A stretch of DNA of 64,000 nucleotides from Comamonas antarctica (GTDB taxonomy: Bacteria; Pseudomonadota; Gammaproteobacteria; Burkholderiales; Burkholderiaceae_C): NCBI RefSeq assembly GCF_013363755.1, contig NZ_CP054840.1, positions 2,411,501 through 2,475,500 on the forward strand, in the 5' to 3' direction. Shown piece by piece: positions 7,037 to 18,565 of the stretch (position 1 is the first letter of the stretch; the number at the start of each line of letters is the position of its first letter). Both the position numbers and the translations under genes were made by a program. The notes beneath the pieces were generated by a model that searched no databases, was not told the DNA's origin, and worked only from the letters and a program-made list of their open reading frames with translations.

Positions 7037-9484
7037 TCATCCGCGCAGGCGTGCGCCGCAGCGCGCGACCAGCTGTTCGACCACGGCCGACATCGCGGCT
7101 TCGATCTCGGCTTCAGTCAGGCTGGCGGTATCGCTGCCCAGCAGCAGGCGCACGGCCAGGCTCTTCTCGTTCGGTGCCAGCGCGCCCGGCGCCGGGGTTT
7201 CACCGGCACGCAGCGGCTTGGCACGGAACACGTCGAACAGCACGGCCGAGCGCAGCACGGTCTGCGCGGCCGCAGCCTCGACGGCAGCCATGATCTCGGC
7301 ATGCGTGACCGATTCCGCGACGACCACGGCGATGTCGCGCTCCACCGACTGGTGCTTGGCGACCGCGCGGAACTGCGGCACCTGGCGCTGCTGCACGGCA
7401 TCGAGCTCGAGCTCGAACATCACTGGCGCCTGCAGCAGTTCCCAGCCCTGGCGCCACTGCGGGTGCAGTTCGCCGACGAAGCCGATGGCCTTGCCGTCCA
7501 GCAGCACGCGCGCGCAGCGGCCCGGGTGCATGGCCGGGTGCTGGGCGGCTTCGAAGGTCGGGCGCAGCGGCGCCAGCAGCGCCTCGACATCGCCCTTGAC
7601 GTCATAGAAGTCCACTGCCTGGTCCTTGCGGCCCCATTGCAGCTGGTCGGCCGGGCCGCAGGCCATGCCGGCCACGCGCATCGGCTGGTCGAAACCCTGC
7701 ACCGTGGTGTCGGTGTTCTGCACGCTGGCATCGCGCAGGAACACGCGGCCCAGCTCGAAAACGCGCACGCGCTGGGCCTTGCGGTCCAGGTTGAACTTCA
7801 CGACCTGCAGCAGCGAGCCCAGCAGCGAACTGCGCATGACGCTCAGCTGGCTGGCGATCGGGTTCAGCAGCTTGATCGGGTTCGGGTTGCCTGCGAGTTC
7901 ATGCTCCCAGCGCTCTTCGACAAAGCTGAAGTTGATGGTTTCCTGGTAACCCAGGGCCGCCAGTTCGCGGCGCACGGCAAAGCTGCTGCGGCGGTTCTCG
8001 GCACGCAGCTTGGGCGTGATCGGCGCCAGCGGCGGCGTGGTCGGCAGCCGGCCGTAGCCCAGCATGCGCGCGACTTCCTCGATCAGGTCCTCTTCCAGCG
8101 CGATGTCGAAGCGGTACGACGGCGGGGTCACCGTCAGCACGCCCGCGCCCTGCTCCACGGCCAGGCCCAGGCCTTGCAGCGCGTCGGCGCACTGCTGCTG
8201 GGTCACGGGCATGCCGATGACCTTGGCGGCGCGCGCCACGCGCAGCTGCACCGGCTGGGGCGTGGGCACGTTGACGATCTGGTCATCGACCGGGCCGCAC
8301 TGGGTTTCAGGCGTGCCGCAGATCTCGAGCACCAGTTCGGTGATGCGCTCGATATGCTCCACCGTGAGGCTTGGATCGACGCCGCGCTCGAAGCGGTGGC
8401 CCGCATCGGTCGAGAAATTGAAGCGGCGCGAACGGCCGGCAATCGCGCGCGGCCACCAGAAAGCGGCTTCGACATAGATGTGCTGCGTATCATCCGACAC
8501 CGCCGTGGCGTCGCCGCCCATGATGCCGGCCAGCGATTCAATGGCCTGGTCGTCGGCAATCACGCCGACCTTGTCATCGACGGTCACGGTATTGCCGTTG
8601 AGCAGCTTGAGCTGCTCGCCGGGACGGCCCCAGCGCACATCGAGGCCGCCATGGATCTTGTCCAGGTCGAAGATGTGCGACGGACGGCCCAGCTCGAACA
8701 TCACGTAGTTCGAAATGTCGACCAGCGGCGCGACGCTGCGCTGGCCGCAGCGCGCCAGGCGGTCGACCATCCAGGCCGGTGTCTTGGCCTGGGTGTTGAC
8801 GTTGCGAATCACGCGGCCCGAGAAACGGCCGCACAGATCGGGCGCGCTGATCTTGACCGGCAGGCGGGCGTCGGTGGCCACGGCCGCGGGCGTGAATGTC
8901 GGGTTCTGCAGCGGCGCGCCGGTCAGCGCGGCGACTTCGCGCGCGATGCCGTACACGCTCAGGCAGTGCGCCAGATTGGGCGTGAGCTTGAGCGTGAACA
9001 GCGTGTCATCCAGGTTCAGGTAGGTGCGGATGTCCTGGCCCAGCGGCGCATCGAGCGGCAGCTCGAGCAGGCCGCCATGGTCGTCGGCCAGCTTCAGCTC
9101 CTTGGCCGAGCACAGCATGCCGTAGCTCTCGACGCCGCGCAGCTTGCCGATCTTGATCAGGAAAGGCTTGCCGTCATCGCCCGGGGGCAGCTCGGCGCCC
9201 ACCATGGCGCAGGGCACGCGGATGCCCACGCGCGCGTTGGGCGCGCCGCAGACGATGGTCAGCTGCTCGGCCTGGCCGACATCGACCTGGCACACGCGCA
9301 GGCGGTCGGCGTTGGGATGCTGCTCGGCCTGCTTGATCTCGCCCACGACGATCTTCGAGAACGGCGGCGCGACGGGCGCCAGCTCCTCGACCTCCAGGCC
9401 GGCCATGGTCAGGGTCTCGGCCAGTTCGGTGGTGCTCAAAGGCGGGTTGCAGAACGCACGCAACCAGGATTCAGGAAATTGCAT
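7037..9484 (-). CDS. pheT: Phenylalanine-tRNA ligase beta subunit
   Basis: An 815-residue cytoplasmic subunit that charges tRNA-Phe as a (alpha-beta)2 enzyme. The N-terminal EMAP-type tRNA-binding domain covers about residues 40-150 ([20 protein letters not shown]). The B3/B4 editing region follows ([20 protein letters not shown]), then B5, and a C-terminal FDX-ACB domain ([20 protein letters not shown]). Length is normal for the family. It is downstream of pheS with a 72-bp gap, and its end abuts ihfA, so pheS-pheT-ihfA is probably one operon as in E. coli. Confidence 0.97.
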   Translation of the reverse strand: MQFPESWLRAFCNPPLSTTELAETLTMAGLEVEELAPVAPPFSKIVVGEIKQAEQHPNADRLRVCQVDVGQAEQLTIVCGAPNARVGIRVPCAMVGAELPPGDDGKPFLIKIGKLRGVESYGMLCSAKELKLADDHGGLLELPLDAPLGQDIRTYLNLDDTLFTLKLTPNLAHCLSVYGIAREVAALTGAPLQNPTFTPAAVATDARLPVKISAPDLCGRFSGRVIRNVNTQAKTPAWMVDRLARCGQRSVAPLVDISNYVMFELGRPSHIFDLDKIHGGLDVRWGRPGEQLKLLNGNTVTVDDKVGVIADDQAIESLAGIMGGDATAVSDDTQHIYVEAAFWWPRAIAGRSRRFNFSTDAGHRFERGVDPSLTVEHIERITELVLEICGTPETQCGPVDDQIVNVPTPQPVQLRVARAAKVIGMPVTQQQCADALQGLGLAVEQGAGVLTVTPPSYRFDIALEEDLIEEVARMLGYGRLPTTPPLAPITPKLRAENRRSSFAVRRELAALGYQETINFSFVEERWEHELAGNPNPIKLLNPIASQLSVMRSSLLGSLLQVVKFNLDRKAQRVRVFELGRVFLRDASVQNTDTTVQGFDQPMRVAGMACGPADQLQWGRKDQAVDFYDVKGDVEALLAPLRPTFEAAQHPAMHPGRCARVLLDGKAIGFVGELHPQWRQGWELLQAPVMFELELDAVQQRQVPQFRAVAKHQSVERDIAVVVAESVTHAEIMAAVEAAAAQTVLRSAVLFDVFRAKPLRAGETPAPGALAPNEKSLAVRLLLGSDTASLTEAEIEAAMSAVVEQLVARCGARLRG

Positions 9485-9556
9485 AGTCAGTCTCTTTGGC
9501 TTCTAACGGGCCTGCGCACCGGGCGCAGGCGCCAACACAGGCGGTGGTTGCGGTGC

Positions 9557-10609
9557 TTACTGGAACTGCGACAGGAAGCGGATGTCGCCGTCGAAGAACA
9601 GGCGCAGGTCGTTGACGCCATAGCGCAGCATCGTCAGGCGGTCGGGGCCCATGCCGAAGGCAAAGCCGATGTACTTCTCGGGATCGAGCCCCATGTTGCG
9701 CACCACGTTCGGGTGCACCTGGCCGGAACCCGCGACCTCGAGCCAACGGCCGGCCAGCGGACCGGTCTGGAACTGGATGTCGATCTCGGCGCTGGGCTCG
9801 GTGAACGGAAAGAAGCTCGGACGGAAGCGCAGCACCAGGTCATCGCTCTCGAAGAAGGTGCGGCAGAAATCGGTGAACACCACCTTCAAGTCCTTGAAGC
9901 TGACGTTCTCGCCGATCCAGATGCCTTCGCACTGGTGGAACATCGGCGAGTGCGTGGCATCGCTGTCCACGCGGTAGGTGCGGCCCGGCGCGATCACGCG
10001 GATCTCGGGCATGCTCTGGCCCGCATCGAGCAGGGCCTGGTATTTCTTCACATGCTGCACGGCATAGCGCACCTGCATCGGGCTGGTGTGCGTGCGCAGC
10101 AGATTGGGAGCGGTCTCGGTGCCGCCTTCGACATAGAAGGTGTCGTGCATCGAGCGCGCGGGATGGTCCTCGGGCGTATTGAGCGCGGTGAAGTTGAACC
10201 AGTCGGACTCGATCTCGGGACCGTCGGCCACGTCGAAGCCCATCGAGCCGAAGATGCCTTCGATGCGCTCGAGCGTCAGCGACACCGGATGCAGGCCGCC
10301 CTGGCCGCGGCGGCGTCCGGGCAGGCTCACGTCCAGCGCCTCGGCCTTGAGTTGGGTTTGCAGCTCGGCATCGGCCAGTGCCTGGCGGCGCGCCGTCAGG
10401 GCCGCTTCGATGGCCTGCTTGGCGACGTTGATCTGCGCGCCGCGCGATTTCTTCTCCTCGACGGAAAGCTGCGCCATGCCCTTCATCAGTTCGGTCACGC
10501 GACCGGACTTGCCCAGGAACTGGGCCTTGGCGTTTTCCAGATCGGCAGGGGTAGCGGCTTGCGCAAACAGCTGCTGCGCGCTTTCAACCAGAGAATCCAA
10601 CTCGTTCAT
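9557..10609 (-). CDS. pheS: Phenylalanine-tRNA ligase alpha subunit
   Basis: A 350-residue catalytic class II aminoacyl-tRNA synthetase subunit. The N-terminal coiled-coil arm (about 1-90) is followed by the catalytic core, with [20 protein letters not shown] (motif 2 region), [16 protein letters not shown], and [20 protein letters not shown] (motif 3). It lies between the rplT terminator/attenuator and pheT. Confidence 0.97.
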   Translation of the reverse strand: MNELDSLVESAQQLFAQAATPADLENAKAQFLGKSGRVTELMKGMAQLSVEEKKSRGAQINVAKQAIEAALTARRQALADAELQTQLKAEALDVSLPGRRRGQGGLHPVSLTLERIEGIFGSMGFDVADGPEIESDWFNFTALNTPEDHPARSMHDTFYVEGGTETAPNLLRTHTSPMQVRYAVQHVKKYQALLDAGQSMPEIRVIAPGRTYRVDSDATHSPMFHQCEGIWIGENVSFKDLKVVFTDFCRTFFESDDLVLRFRPSFFPFTEPSAEIDIQFQTGPLAGRWLEVAGSGQVHPNVVRNMGLDPEKYIGFAFGMGPDRLTMLRYGVNDLRLFFDGDIRFLSQFQ

Positions 10610-10620
10610 ATCGACTCTTG

Positions 10621-10663
10621 AAAATAAACAAGGGCTAGTGCCTTTTCAAGCTCTAGCCCTTGT
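10621..10663 (-). terminator. Terminator or attenuator between rplT and pheS
   Basis: An 11-bp perfect stem ACAAGGGCTAG/CTAGCCCTTGT (10628-10638 with 10653-10663) followed on minus by a broken T-run. No Phe-rich leader peptide is seen upstream. It either ends the infC-rpmI-rplT transcript or lets partial read-through into pheST. Confidence 0.75.
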
Positions 10664-10710
10664 TGTTAGTGCGTTAGCAGCTACAGGTCATGCAGCTGCA
10701 GGCCGTGAAC

Positions 10711-11070
10711 TCAAGCAGCCAGCTTGGCCTTGACTTGTTCCACGATGCTGGCGAAAGCAGCCTTGTCGTGCACCGCGATATCGGCCAGCATCTTGCGGTC
10801 GATTTCAATCGATGCCTTCTTCAGGCCGTTGGCGAACACGCTGTAGGTCATGCCCAGTTCACGCGCAGCGGCGTTGATACGGGCAATCCACAGCTGGCGG
10901 AACACGCGCTTCTTGTTACGACGGTCACGGTAGGCATATTGCCCAGCCTTCATTACCGCCTGCTTGGCGATACGGAAGACATTACCGCGGCGACCGCGAA
11001 AACCCTTAGCGAGGGCCAGAACTTTTTTGTGACGGGCACGGGCCGTTACACCACGTTTGACGCGAGGCAT
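10711..11070 (-). CDS. rplT: 50S ribosomal protein L20
   Basis: A 119-residue basic ribosomal protein that binds 23S rRNA and is needed early in 50S assembly. It begins [20 protein letters not shown] and contains [20 protein letters not shown], both diagnostic. Length is the family norm. It follows rpmI by 26 bp. In enterobacteria L20 represses rpmI-rplT translation; no such site was verified here. Confidence 0.97.
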   Translation of the reverse strand: MPRVKRGVTARARHKKVLALAKGFRGRRGNVFRIAKQAVMKAGQYAYRDRRNKKRVFRQLWIARINAAARELGMTYSVFANGLKKASIEIDRKMLADIAVHDKAAFASIVEQVKAKLAA

Positions 11071-11096
11071 GTAAGTACTCCTTGTTCGTCAGTTAA

Positions 11097-11300
11097 TTAC
11101 AAGCCAAAGCCGGGCAGCATTTGTGCGATCGAGCCCATGTTGGTCTCGTGCACAGCAACCGCACCACGCAGGTGACGCTTGTTCTTGGTGGTCTTCTTCG
11201 TCAAGATGTGACGCTTGAAGGCTTGACCGCGCTTGACGGTGCCACCGGGACGAACGCGGAATCGCTTCTTCGCGCTGCTCTTGGTCTTCATTTTGGGCAT
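11097..11300 (-). CDS. rpmI: 50S ribosomal protein L35
   Basis: A 67-residue basic protein beginning [16 protein letters not shown], with the family segment [20 protein letters not shown] and a normal length. It sits in the conserved infC-rpmI-rplT order, separated from infC by an intrinsic terminator-like hairpin. Confidence 0.97.
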   Translation of the reverse strand: MPKMKTKSSAKKRFRVRPGGTVKRGQAFKRHILTKKTTKNKRHLRGAVAVHETNMGSIAQMLPGFGL

Positions 11301-11456
11301 GTGAATGCTCCTTTAGTTGTGCTCGTGAGGCGTTCGTGCAAACTGCGCGAACTTGTTGGCCCCGAGCCACTTCTTTTTTGGCCCGCCCTTTCAGGCAGGC
11401 CTGGCAACGGACGAATCCGCGGCCTGTGCGGCACGGCCCGAAAGCCATGCCGCGCA

Positions 11457-11485
11457 AAACAAAAGGTGAGCCTTTGGGGCTCACC
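11457..11485 (-). terminator. Intrinsic terminator-like hairpin between infC and rpmI
   Basis: GGTGAGCC/GGCTCACC (11465-11472 with 11478-11485), then on minus an interrupted T-run (11457-11464). It lies inside the infC-rpmI-rplT unit, so it would set L35/L20 expression by partial termination. Confidence 0.7.
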
Positions 11486-11508
11486 TCGCTTGCAGGCAGG
11501 ATTATGCC

Positions 11509-12105
11509 TCAAGCGGCCGGCGCTGTGGGCGCATCTCCCTGCGGCTTGGCGCCCGTGGGCTTTTTCTTGGCCGGCGCGATCATCATGATCATCTGGCGGC
11601 CTTCGAGCTTGGGGAACTGCTCGACGGAAATGCTGTCGGCCAGGTCATCGCGAAGGCGGTTGAGCAAGGCCAGGCCCAGGTTCTGGTGCGTGATTTCACG
11701 GCCGCGGAAACGCAGCGTGATCTTGCACTTGTCACCTTCGGCCAGGAAGCGGCGGATATTGCGCAGCTTGATGTTGTAGTCGCCGTCGTCGGTACCGGGA
11801 CGGAACTTCACTTCCTTGATTTCGATGACCGTCTGCTTGGCCTTGGCTTCCGCAGCGCGCTTTTGTTCCTGGTACTTGAACTTGCCGTAATCCATCAACC
11901 GGCAGACCGGCGGATTTGCCGTCGCGGCAATTTCCACCAGGTCGACATCCAGTTCGCCGGCCATGCGCAATGCTTCCATGATCGGAACAATGCCCAGGGG
12001 CTCGTTGTCTGGGCCGGACAGGCGCACTTCAGGCGCCATGATTTCACGGTTGAGGCGGTGCTTGCGCTCCTCACGGTGACGGCGATCGCGAAATTCAGTA
12101 GCTAT
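11509..12105 (-). CDS. infC: Translation initiation factor IF-3, probable AUA start
   Basis: IF-3 keeps 30S subunits free and proofreads start-codon choice. The N-domain runs from [20 protein letters not shown] through the linker [20 protein letters not shown] to the C-domain ([20 protein letters not shown]). The product conventionally begins [M]-ATEFRDRR; that codon here is ATA at 12105, with AAGGG 8 nt upstream. GTG at 12114 is the nearest ordinary start, but it touches the Shine-Dalgarno with no spacing; ATG at 12159 adds an unconserved leader. Rare start codons are known for infC and let IF-3 repress its own synthesis. An Ala/Pro-rich tail of about 20 residues is lineage-specific. Confidence 0.9.
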   Translation of the reverse strand: MATEFRDRRHREERKHRLNREIMAPEVRLSGPDNEPLGIVPIMEALRMAGELDVDLVEIAATANPPVCRLMDYGKFKYQEQKRAAEAKAKQTVIEIKEVKFRPGTDDGDYNIKLRNIRRFLAEGDKCKITLRFRGREITHQNLGLALLNRLRDDLADSISVEQFPKLEGRQMIMMIAPAKKKPTGAKPQGDAPTAPAA

Positions 12106-12147
12106 GGTTTTCACCCTTGATTTGAAATGGCTACAACAGCGTAACCA

Positions 12148-12172
12148 GCTTGCGTGCACTGTGCACGCAAGC
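12148..12172. repeat. 11-bp perfect inverted repeat between thrS and infC
   Basis: GCTTGCGTGCA-CTG-TGCACGCAAGC with no following T-run on either strand, so not a standard terminator. It is placed between the thrS stop (12191) and the infC start; it may stabilise RNA or act as a processing or protein-binding site. Confidence 0.6.
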
Positions 12173-12190
12173 CAAATGCTGACATCTCAG

Positions 12191-14122
12191 TCAGATCTTG
12201 GAGGCAATGTCGTTGGCGACCAGTTCAATGAAGGCGTCGACCGACATCACACCGAGGTCCTTGTTGCCCCGGGCGCGCACTGCTACCGCTCCAGCAGCCT
12301 TTTCCTTGTCGCCTGCAACAAGGATATAAGGCAGCTTCTGCAACGAATGCTCGCGTATTTTATACGTAATCTTTTCGTTGCGCAGGTCAGTGACCACGCG
12401 AAGATCCTGGCCGGGCAAGGCCTTTCGCAGTTTTTCGGCAATTTCACGACAGTAGTCGCCTTGTGCATCGGTGATGTTCAGCACGGCTGCCTGCACCGGT
12501 GCCAGCCAGACCGGCAACGCACCGGCGTACTGCTCGATCAGGATGCCAAGGAAGCGTTCCATGCTGCCGACGATCGCGCGGTGCAGCATGACCGGGCGAT
12601 GGCGGTTGCCGTCTTCGCCGACATATTCGGCGTCCAGGCGCTCGGGCATCGAGAAGTCGACCTGGATGGTGCCGCACTGCCAGTGGCGGCCCAGCGCATC
12701 CTTGAGCGTGTACTCGATCTTCGGGCCGTAGAACGCGCCGTCGCCGGGGGCGATCTCGAATTCGCAGCCCGAGGCGGCCAGGCTGTCCATCAGCGCGGAC
12801 TCGGCCTTGTCCCAGCTTTCCTCCGAGCCGATGCGCGCCGCGGGGCGCGTCGCGACCTTGTAGATGATCTCGGTGAAGCCGAAATCGGCATACACCTTCT
12901 GCAGCAGACGGCTGAAGGCCAGCACCTCGCCCTGGATCTGGTCCTCGGTGCAGAAGATGTGGCCGTCATCCTGCGTGAAGCCGCGCACGCGCATGATGCC
13001 GTGCAGGCCGCCCGTGGGCTCGTTGCGGTGGCACTGGCCGAACTCGCCGTAGCGCAGCGGCAGGTCGCGGTAGCTCTTGATGCCCTGGTTGAAGATGATG
13101 ATGTGGCCCGGGCAGTTCATCGGCTTGAGCGCGTAGTCGCGCTTTTCGCTTTCCGTGACGAACATGTTGTCGCGGTACTTGTCCCAGTGGCCGGTCTTCT
13201 CCCACAGGCCCTTGTCCAGGATCTGCGGCGCCTTGACCTCCTGGTAGCCGTTGTCGCGGTAGACGGCGCGCATGTACTGCTCGACCTGCTGCCACAGCGT
13301 CCAGCCCTTGGGGTGCCAGAACACGGTGCCTGGCGAATGCTCGTCGATGTGGAACAGGTCCAGCTCGCGCCCCAGCTTGCGGTGGTCGCGCTTTTCGGCT
13401 TCTTCCAGCATATGCAGGTACTGCGCCAGCGCTTCCTTGCTGGCCCAGGCCGTGCCGTAGATACGCTGCAGCATCTCGTTGCGGTGGTCGCCGCGCCAGT
13501 AGGCGCCAGCCACCTTCATCAGCTTGAAGAACTTGAGTTTGCCGGTGCTGGGCACGTGCGGGCCGCGGCACAGGTCCTCGAAGTTGCCTTCGCGGTACAG
13601 GCTGACGTCCTCATTGCTCGGGATGCTGGCAATGATCTCGGCCTTGTAGTTCTCGCCCAGGCCCTTGAAATAGGCCACGGCTTCGTCGCGCGGCAGCACG
13701 CGGCGCTGCACGGGCTCGTCCTTGGCGGCGAGTTCGGCCATGCGCTTCTCGATGGCCGCGAGGTCTTCGGGCGTGAACGGGCGCTTGTAGGCAAAGTCGT
13801 AATAGAAGCCGTTCTCGATCACCGGGCCGATCGTGACCTGGGCCTCGGGAAACAGTTCCTTGACGGCGTATGCCAGCAAGTGGGCCGTCGAGTGGCGGAT
13901 CACGTCGAGGCCGTCCGCATCCTTGGCGGTGACGATGGACAACTGGGCGTCCTGGTCGATGAGATAGCTGGTGTCGACGACCTTGGCCGCGTCGCCGCTG
14001 CCGATCTTGCCGGCCAGCGCCGCCTTGGCCAGGCCGGTGCCGATCGAGGCGGCAACGTCGGCGACCGTGACCGGGCCGGGATACTCGCGCTGGGAACCGT
14101 CGGGAAGCGTGATGTGGATCAT
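12191..14122 (-). CDS. thrS: Threonine-tRNA ligase
   Basis: A 643-residue class II synthetase. The N-terminal TGS domain covers about residues 1-60 ([20 protein letters not shown]), followed by the editing domain with [19 protein letters not shown]. The catalytic core has [18 protein letters not shown] with the zinc-ligand cysteine, and the C-terminal anticodon-binding domain starts near residue 540. ATG 14122 has AAGGAA upstream. It heads the thrS-infC-rpmI-rplT cluster; a terminator-like hairpin lies in its leader. Confidence 0.97.
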   Translation of the reverse strand: MIHITLPDGSQREYPGPVTVADVAASIGTGLAKAALAGKIGSGDAAKVVDTSYLIDQDAQLSIVTAKDADGLDVIRHSTAHLLAYAVKELFPEAQVTIGPVIENGFYYDFAYKRPFTPEDLAAIEKRMAELAAKDEPVQRRVLPRDEAVAYFKGLGENYKAEIIASIPSNEDVSLYREGNFEDLCRGPHVPSTGKLKFFKLMKVAGAYWRGDHRNEMLQRIYGTAWASKEALAQYLHMLEEAEKRDHRKLGRELDLFHIDEHSPGTVFWHPKGWTLWQQVEQYMRAVYRDNGYQEVKAPQILDKGLWEKTGHWDKYRDNMFVTESEKRDYALKPMNCPGHIIIFNQGIKSYRDLPLRYGEFGQCHRNEPTGGLHGIMRVRGFTQDDGHIFCTEDQIQGEVLAFSRLLQKVYADFGFTEIIYKVATRPAARIGSEESWDKAESALMDSLAASGCEFEIAPGDGAFYGPKIEYTLKDALGRHWQCGTIQVDFSMPERLDAEYVGEDGNRHRPVMLHRAIVGSMERFLGILIEQYAGALPVWLAPVQAAVLNITDAQGDYCREIAEKLRKALPGQDLRVVTDLRNEKITYKIREHSLQKLPYILVAGDKEKAAGAVAVRARGNKDLGVMSVDAFIELVANDIASKI

Positions 14123-14175
14123 GGGGATTCCTTGTCAAATCTTGTCGGGGGATAGCTGCGCGCCCATGCCGGAAA

Positions 14176-14204
14176 ACAAAAAAGCGCGGAACGGGTCCGC
14201 GCTT
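14176..14204 (-). terminator. Terminator-like hairpin in the thrS leader
   Basis: AAGCGCGGA/TCCGCGCTT (14182-14190 with 14196-14204) around ACGGG, followed on minus by TTTTTTTGTTTT. It is 54 bp before thrS and about 200 bp after the carboxylase gene, so it may be a thrS attenuator or the terminator of the 5-oxoproline operon. A -10-like TAAAAT on minus near 14350 would place it inside a thrS leader. No T-box specifier loop was recognised. Confidence 0.7.
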
Positions 14205-14404
14205 GAGAGGGGAAAAGCAAATCTCGTGCAGGCGCGAACAGCCAGCCTAGCGGCCGGTGGACATCTCCGTGGAGGTAGTTCGCGGTGTCATAACCAGATT
14301 GCCTTTCTCGCCCTTGTATGTTGGAAACAGTGGTGCCGGCGTGCATTTTACCCCGGCTGCACGATCCGTGCGGCCAAGGCGTTGCACACCCGCACCACCC
14401 CTCC

Positions 14405-16141
14405 TCACTCGATGCTGGCGATACTCGCGCCCTGTTGATGGAAGGAGCCGGCTTCGGCCTTGAGCGTGATGCGGCCGGCGCGGTGGGCGGTGACCTGCAT
14501 TTCCATCTTCATGGCTTCCATGACGGCCACCACATCGCCGGCTTGCACCTGGTCGCCATCGGCGACCTGCCACTTGTGCAGCGTGCCGGTGACGGCGGCG
14601 CGCACCGCGCTTTCGTCCACGGGCGCGGCGGCCTGCGGCGCGGCAGCCGACGCCGCGCGCCCTGCGGACAGGCCGGCCAGCCATTCGGCGGGCAGGCCCA
14701 GGCTCACGCGGCGGCCGTCGATCTCCATCACGCTGCGGTGCAGCGCAGTGTCAGGCACCGGTGCCACGCGCGCCGCGGCTTCGAGGTCATTGGCGAAATC
14801 GGTCTCGATCCAGCGCGTGTGGACCTTGAAGTCCTCGGCGGCGTCGGCGCAGAAATCGGCTTGTTCGAGCACCGCGCGGTGGAACGGCAGCACCGAGGCC
14901 ACACCCTCGATCTGGAACTCCTTGAGTGCGCGGCGCGCGCGCACGATGGCTTCGGCGCGCGTCGCTCCGGTGACGATCAGCTTGGCCATCATCGAGTCGA
15001 ACGTGCCCGGAATGACCGAGCCCGAGACCACGCCGGAGTCGACGCGCACGCCCGGGCCCGAGGGCGCGTCGAAGCGCGTGATCGCGCCGGGCGTGGGCAC
15101 GAAACCGCGGCCCACGTCTTCGGCGTTGATGCGGAACTCGAGCGCGTGGCCGCGTGGCGCGGGTGTTTCCAGCACGCGCAGCGGCAGCCCGTCGGCGATG
15201 CGCAGTTGCTCGACCACGAGGTCGATACCGGTGGTTTCCTCGGTCACCGGATGCTCGACCTGCAGCCGCGTGTTGACTTCGAGGAAGGAGATCGCGCCGT
15301 TCTGGCTCAGCAGGAATTCCACCGTGCCCGCGCCCGAATAGCCCGCGGCCGCGCAGATGTCCCTGGCCGACTGGTGGATGCTGGCGCGCTGCGCGTAGCT
15401 CAGGAACGGGGCCGGGGCCTCCTCGACCAGCTTCTGGTTGCGCCGCTGTAGCGAGCAGTCGCGCGTGCCCAGCACCAGCACATTGCCATGCTGGTCGGCC
15501 AGCACCTGCGCCTCGACATGGCGCGGATGGTCGAGGAACTGCTCCAGAAAGCATTCGCCGCGGCCAAACGCCGTCACGGCCTCGCGCACCGCCGAGTCAT
15601 AGAGTTCAGCGACTTCCTCGAGCTTCCACGCGACCTTGATGCCGCGGCCGCCGCCGCCAAACGCGGCCTTGATCGCAATCGGCAGCCCATGCTGTTTGGC
15701 GAAGTCCACGACTTCCTGCGCGTCCTTGACGGGCTCGGCGGTGCCGGCCACCAGCGGCGCGCCGACCTGGATCGCCAGCTTGCGTGCCTGGACCTTGTCG
15801 CCCAGGCGGCTGATGGCTTCGGGCGAAGGGCCGATCCATACCAGGCCGGCGTCGAGCACGGCCTGCGCGAACGCCGCGCTTTCCGACAGGAAGCCATAGC
15901 CCGGGTGCACCGCGTCGGCGCCGCTCTTGCGGGCGACTTCCAGCAGCTTGGCGATGTTCAGATAGGTATCGGCGGGACGCTGGCCGTCGAGGCCGTAGGC
16001 TTCGTCGGCCATGCGCGCATGCAGCGCATCGATATCGGCGTCGGCATAGACCGCGACGGACTTCACGCCGTAGTCGGCGCAGGCGCGCGCGATGCGCACG
16101 GCGATCTCGCCGCGGTTGGCAATCAGGACTTTTTTCATCAT
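14405..16141 (-). CDS. Biotin carboxylase fused to biotin carboxyl carrier domain (5-oxoproline cluster)
   Basis: A 578-residue protein. The N-terminal biotin carboxylase starts [20 protein letters not shown], has the ATP-grasp Gly-rich loop [11 protein letters not shown] and the active-site run [20 protein letters not shown] (about 285-304). The C-terminal BCCP domain has the biotinylated lysine in EAMKMEM (K545). It resembles acyl-CoA carboxylase alpha subunits, yet no carboxyltransferase subunit gene is near. Instead it is the last gene of the PxpA-KipI/KipA operon, 1 bp after pxpBC. KipI/KipA-type domains occur covalently after the carboxylase in urea carboxylase, so a shared reaction with PxpBC is plausible (inference). 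Confidence 0.88.
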   Translation of the reverse strand: MMKKVLIANRGEIAVRIARACADYGVKSVAVYADADIDALHARMADEAYGLDGQRPADTYLNIAKLLEVARKSGADAVHPGYGFLSESAAFAQAVLDAGLVWIGPSPEAISRLGDKVQARKLAIQVGAPLVAGTAEPVKDAQEVVDFAKQHGLPIAIKAAFGGGGRGIKVAWKLEEVAELYDSAVREAVTAFGRGECFLEQFLDHPRHVEAQVLADQHGNVLVLGTRDCSLQRRNQKLVEEAPAPFLSYAQRASIHQSARDICAAAGYSGAGTVEFLLSQNGAISFLEVNTRLQVEHPVTEETTGIDLVVEQLRIADGLPLRVLETPAPRGHALEFRINAEDVGRGFVPTPGAITRFDAPSGPGVRVDSGVVSGSVIPGTFDSMMAKLIVTGATRAEAIVRARRALKEFQIEGVASVLPFHRAVLEQADFCADAAEDFKVHTRWIETDFANDLEAAARVAPVPDTALHRSVMEIDGRRVSLGLPAEWLAGLSAGRAASAAAPQAAAPVDESAVRAAVTGTLHKWQVADGDQVQAGDVVAVMEAMKMEMQVTAHRAGRITLKAEAGSFHQQGASIASIE

Positions 16142-16142
16142 T

Positions 16143-17771
16143 TCAATGCTTCTCGGTTGTCGGCGGCGCGACGTCGATGACGTCGAAGCCGCGCACCACG
16201 CGCAACTTCACGCGCGCGTTGACGGGGATCTGCGCGGCCAGATCGAGGTGGTAGCTGGCCACGCTGGCGATCACGGGATAGCCGCCGGTCAGCGGATGGT
16301 CGGCCAGGAACAGCACGGGCTGGCCGCTGGCCGGCACCTGGATGGCGCCGCGCGCCGTGCCTTCGCTGGGCAGTTCCCTGGCTTCGGCGCGCGTGAGCGC
16401 CGCTTCGCCCTGAAGGCGGATGCCCACCCGGTTGGACTGGGGCGTCACGGCCCAGGCCTGCGAAGTCAGCAGCGCCAGCGCGTTCGCGTCGAACCAGTCG
16501 GTGCGCGGGCCCAGCACGATATCGAGACAGACCTCCTCGCCCGCACGCGGCATGTCGAATGCCGGCTGCTCGGCGAGCGCAACGGGCGGCAGGCCCGCAG
16601 TGCTGCCGACGGCCAGCGTGTCGCCCGCCGCCAGCGCTGCGGGGCCGACGCGCGCCAGCGTATCGGTGGACACGCTGCCCAGCACCGGCGCTACCTTCCA
16701 GCCGCCGCGTACGCTCACATAGTTGCGCGAGCCGGCTTGCGGAGACTGGATCGACAGGCGGTCGCCTGCATCGAGCGCCAGCGGCGCGTAGGTGGCCGCG
16801 GCGTAACGCCGGCCCTCGGCGGTTTGCACCTCCAGCGGCGCATCGGCACCGGTGACGGCAACGACCGCGGGTTGCAGCGCTTCGAGCGCCAAGCCGCCAT
16901 AGGCAACTTCGAGGCAGGCAGTCTCGGGCGCATTGCCCACCACGCGGTTGGCCGCGCGCAACGCGCTGCGGTCCATGGCACCGGACGCGCCCACGCCCTG
17001 CCCCGCATGGCCGATACGGCCGCCATCCTGGAACAGCGTCTGCAAGCCCGCGGCCTCGACCCGGAACGCCGGCGCATCGGCAGCCGCGCGCTTGCCCTGC
17101 GCCACCGCGCGCTCGCCCGCGCACTGCGCCATCAGCGCCGCCAGCGCTTCGGGCACCAGCGTGGCGATGTCGACGAACTGCACGCGAAACCCCGGCCGCA
17201 GCAGCGAGGGCGCGGCACGCTCCAGATCCCACATCTGCACCGGCGTCGTGCCGATGATCTGCCAGCCGCCCGGGCTGGTCTGCGGGTAGACGCCGCTGAA
17301 GGTGCCGGCCAGGCCGACCGCGCCCGCGGGAATGCGCGTGCGCGGTGTCTTGCGCCGCGGCACGTCGAGGCGCGGATGGCCGCCCGACAGATAGGCAAAG
17401 CCCGGCGCGAACCCCGTGAAGGCCACGGAGTACGCGCTGCCGGAGTGCATGCGCACCACTTCTGCGGGCGTGGTGCCCAGCAGATCCGCCACTTCCTGCA
17501 GGTCCTCGCCGTCGTAATGCACGGGAATGCGCACCAGGTGGCTGGAGCGTTCGACCTGCGCGCCGACATCGCGCGCACCGATCGCGTCGATCAGCTCTGG
17601 CAGCTGCGTCTGCGACGGTTCGAAATACACCAGGATGGTGCGCGCCGCAGGAATCAGCTCCTGCACACCGGGTACCGGCTCGGCCTGCAGCGATTGCAGC
17701 AGAGCCAGGGTCTGCGCCAGGTCGTCGAGTTCGACCAGCACCGCGTTCAGGTTGACAGGCAGGAAACGCAT
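16143..17771 (-). CDS. Fused 5-oxoprolinase subunits B and C (KipI-KipA fusion)
   Basis: A 542-residue fusion. Residues 1-about 225 are the KipI/PxpB domain (allophanate-hydrolase subunit 1 type), with [20 protein letters not shown] and [10 protein letters not shown]. After a short linker, residues about 240-535 are KipA/PxpC (subunit 2 type), with [20 protein letters not shown] and [17 protein letters not shown]. In E. coli PxpA, PxpB and PxpC together hydrolyse 5-oxoproline to glutamate with ATP. The start at ATG 17771 lies 7 bp after the pxpA stop; the longer frame to 17915 overlaps pxpA and is not family-like. The fusion fixes the B:C stoichiometry. Confidence 0.9.
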   Translation of the reverse strand: MRFLPVNLNAVLVELDDLAQTLALLQSLQAEPVPGVQELIPAARTILVYFEPSQTQLPELIDAIGARDVGAQVERSSHLVRIPVHYDGEDLQEVADLLGTTPAEVVRMHSGSAYSVAFTGFAPGFAYLSGGHPRLDVPRRKTPRTRIPAGAVGLAGTFSGVYPQTSPGGWQIIGTTPVQMWDLERAAPSLLRPGFRVQFVDIATLVPEALAALMAQCAGERAVAQGKRAAADAPAFRVEAAGLQTLFQDGGRIGHAGQGVGASGAMDRSALRAANRVVGNAPETACLEVAYGGLALEALQPAVVAVTGADAPLEVQTAEGRRYAAATYAPLALDAGDRLSIQSPQAGSRNYVSVRGGWKVAPVLGSVSTDTLARVGPAALAAGDTLAVGSTAGLPPVALAEQPAFDMPRAGEEVCLDIVLGPRTDWFDANALALLTSQAWAVTPQSNRVGIRLQGEAALTRAEARELPSEGTARGAIQVPASGQPVLFLADHPLTGGYPVIASVASYHLDLAAQIPVNARVKLRVVRGFDVIDVAPPTTEKH

Positions 17772-17778
17772 TGCCGGC

Positions 17779-18552
17779 TCAGCTCCCACTGCGCGCGGCA
17801 AACGGCGCGATCTCGACCCCTTCGGCCTGCAGGCGCGCGCGCACCGCACGCGCCATCCCGACGGCGCCGGGGCTGTCGCCATGCACGCAGATCGAGTCGG
17901 CCTCGATGCGCACATCGCTGCCGTTCACGGCGGCGACCATGCCCTCGCGCACCAGGCGCAGCATGCGCGCCGCGACTTCGTCGGCATCGTGCAGCACCGC
18001 GCCCTTCTCGCGCCGCGAGACCAGGCTGCCGTCAGGCATGTAGCCGCGGTCGGCAAAGGCTTCGGCAACCGTTTTCAGGCCGGCGTCGCGCGCCCAGCCG
18101 ATCAGCGGCGAGCCCGCCAGGCAGACCAGCACCAGGCTGGCATCGATGGCCAGCAGCGCGTTGATCACATCGCGTGCCTGGCGCGCGTCGTGCGCAATCA
18201 TGTTGTAGAGCGCGCCATGCGGCTTGACGTAGCGCACCTCGGTGCCGGCGGCCCTGGCCAGGCCCTGCAGGGCGCCGATCTGGTAGATGACGTCGGCCAC
18301 CAGGTCCTCGCTCGCCACATCCATGTTGCGGCGGCCGAAGCCGACCAGGTCGCGGTAGGCGACATGCGCGCCCACCGTGACGCCGTTGGCCTTGGCTTCG
18401 CGCAGCGTCTGCAGGATGCCGGCGGTATCGCCCGCATGGAAGCCGCAGGCGACGTTGGCGCTGCTGACGATCTTCAGCATGGCCGCGTCGTCGCCCATGC
18501 GCCATGCGCCCAGGCTTTCGCCCAGGTCGCTGTTCAAATCCATTTTCAACAT
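17779..18552 (-). CDS. pxpA: 5-oxoprolinase subunit A (LamB/YcsF family)
   Basis: A 257-residue LamB/YcsF protein, beginning [20 protein letters not shown] with the conserved NSDLGE block, then [17 protein letters not shown] and [14 protein letters not shown]. It is the catalytic subunit of ATP-dependent 5-oxoprolinase, acting with the PxpBC fusion encoded next. ATG 18552 has GAAGGAA at good spacing; the longer frame to 18759 lies inside pcp. The gap to pcp is 13 bp. Confidence 0.93.
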   Translation of the reverse strand: MLKMDLNSDLGESLGAWRMGDDAAMLKIVSSANVACGFHAGDTAGILQTLREAKANGVTVGAHVAYRDLVGFGRRNMDVASEDLVADVIYQIGALQGLARAAGTEVRYVKPHGALYNMIAHDARQARDVINALLAIDASLVLVCLAGSPLIGWARDAGLKTVAEAFADRGYMPDGSLVSRREKGAVLHDADEVAARMLRLVREGMVAAVNGSDVRIEADSICVHGDSPGAVGMARAVRARLQAEGVEIAPFAARSGS

Positions 18553-18565
18553 CGTGTATTCCTTC

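Noticed and set aside
7301..10621. 1106-codon plus-strand frame opposite pheS and pheT
   Set aside because: It is a shadow frame in high-GC DNA; the minus strand encodes two full-length conserved synthetase subunits.
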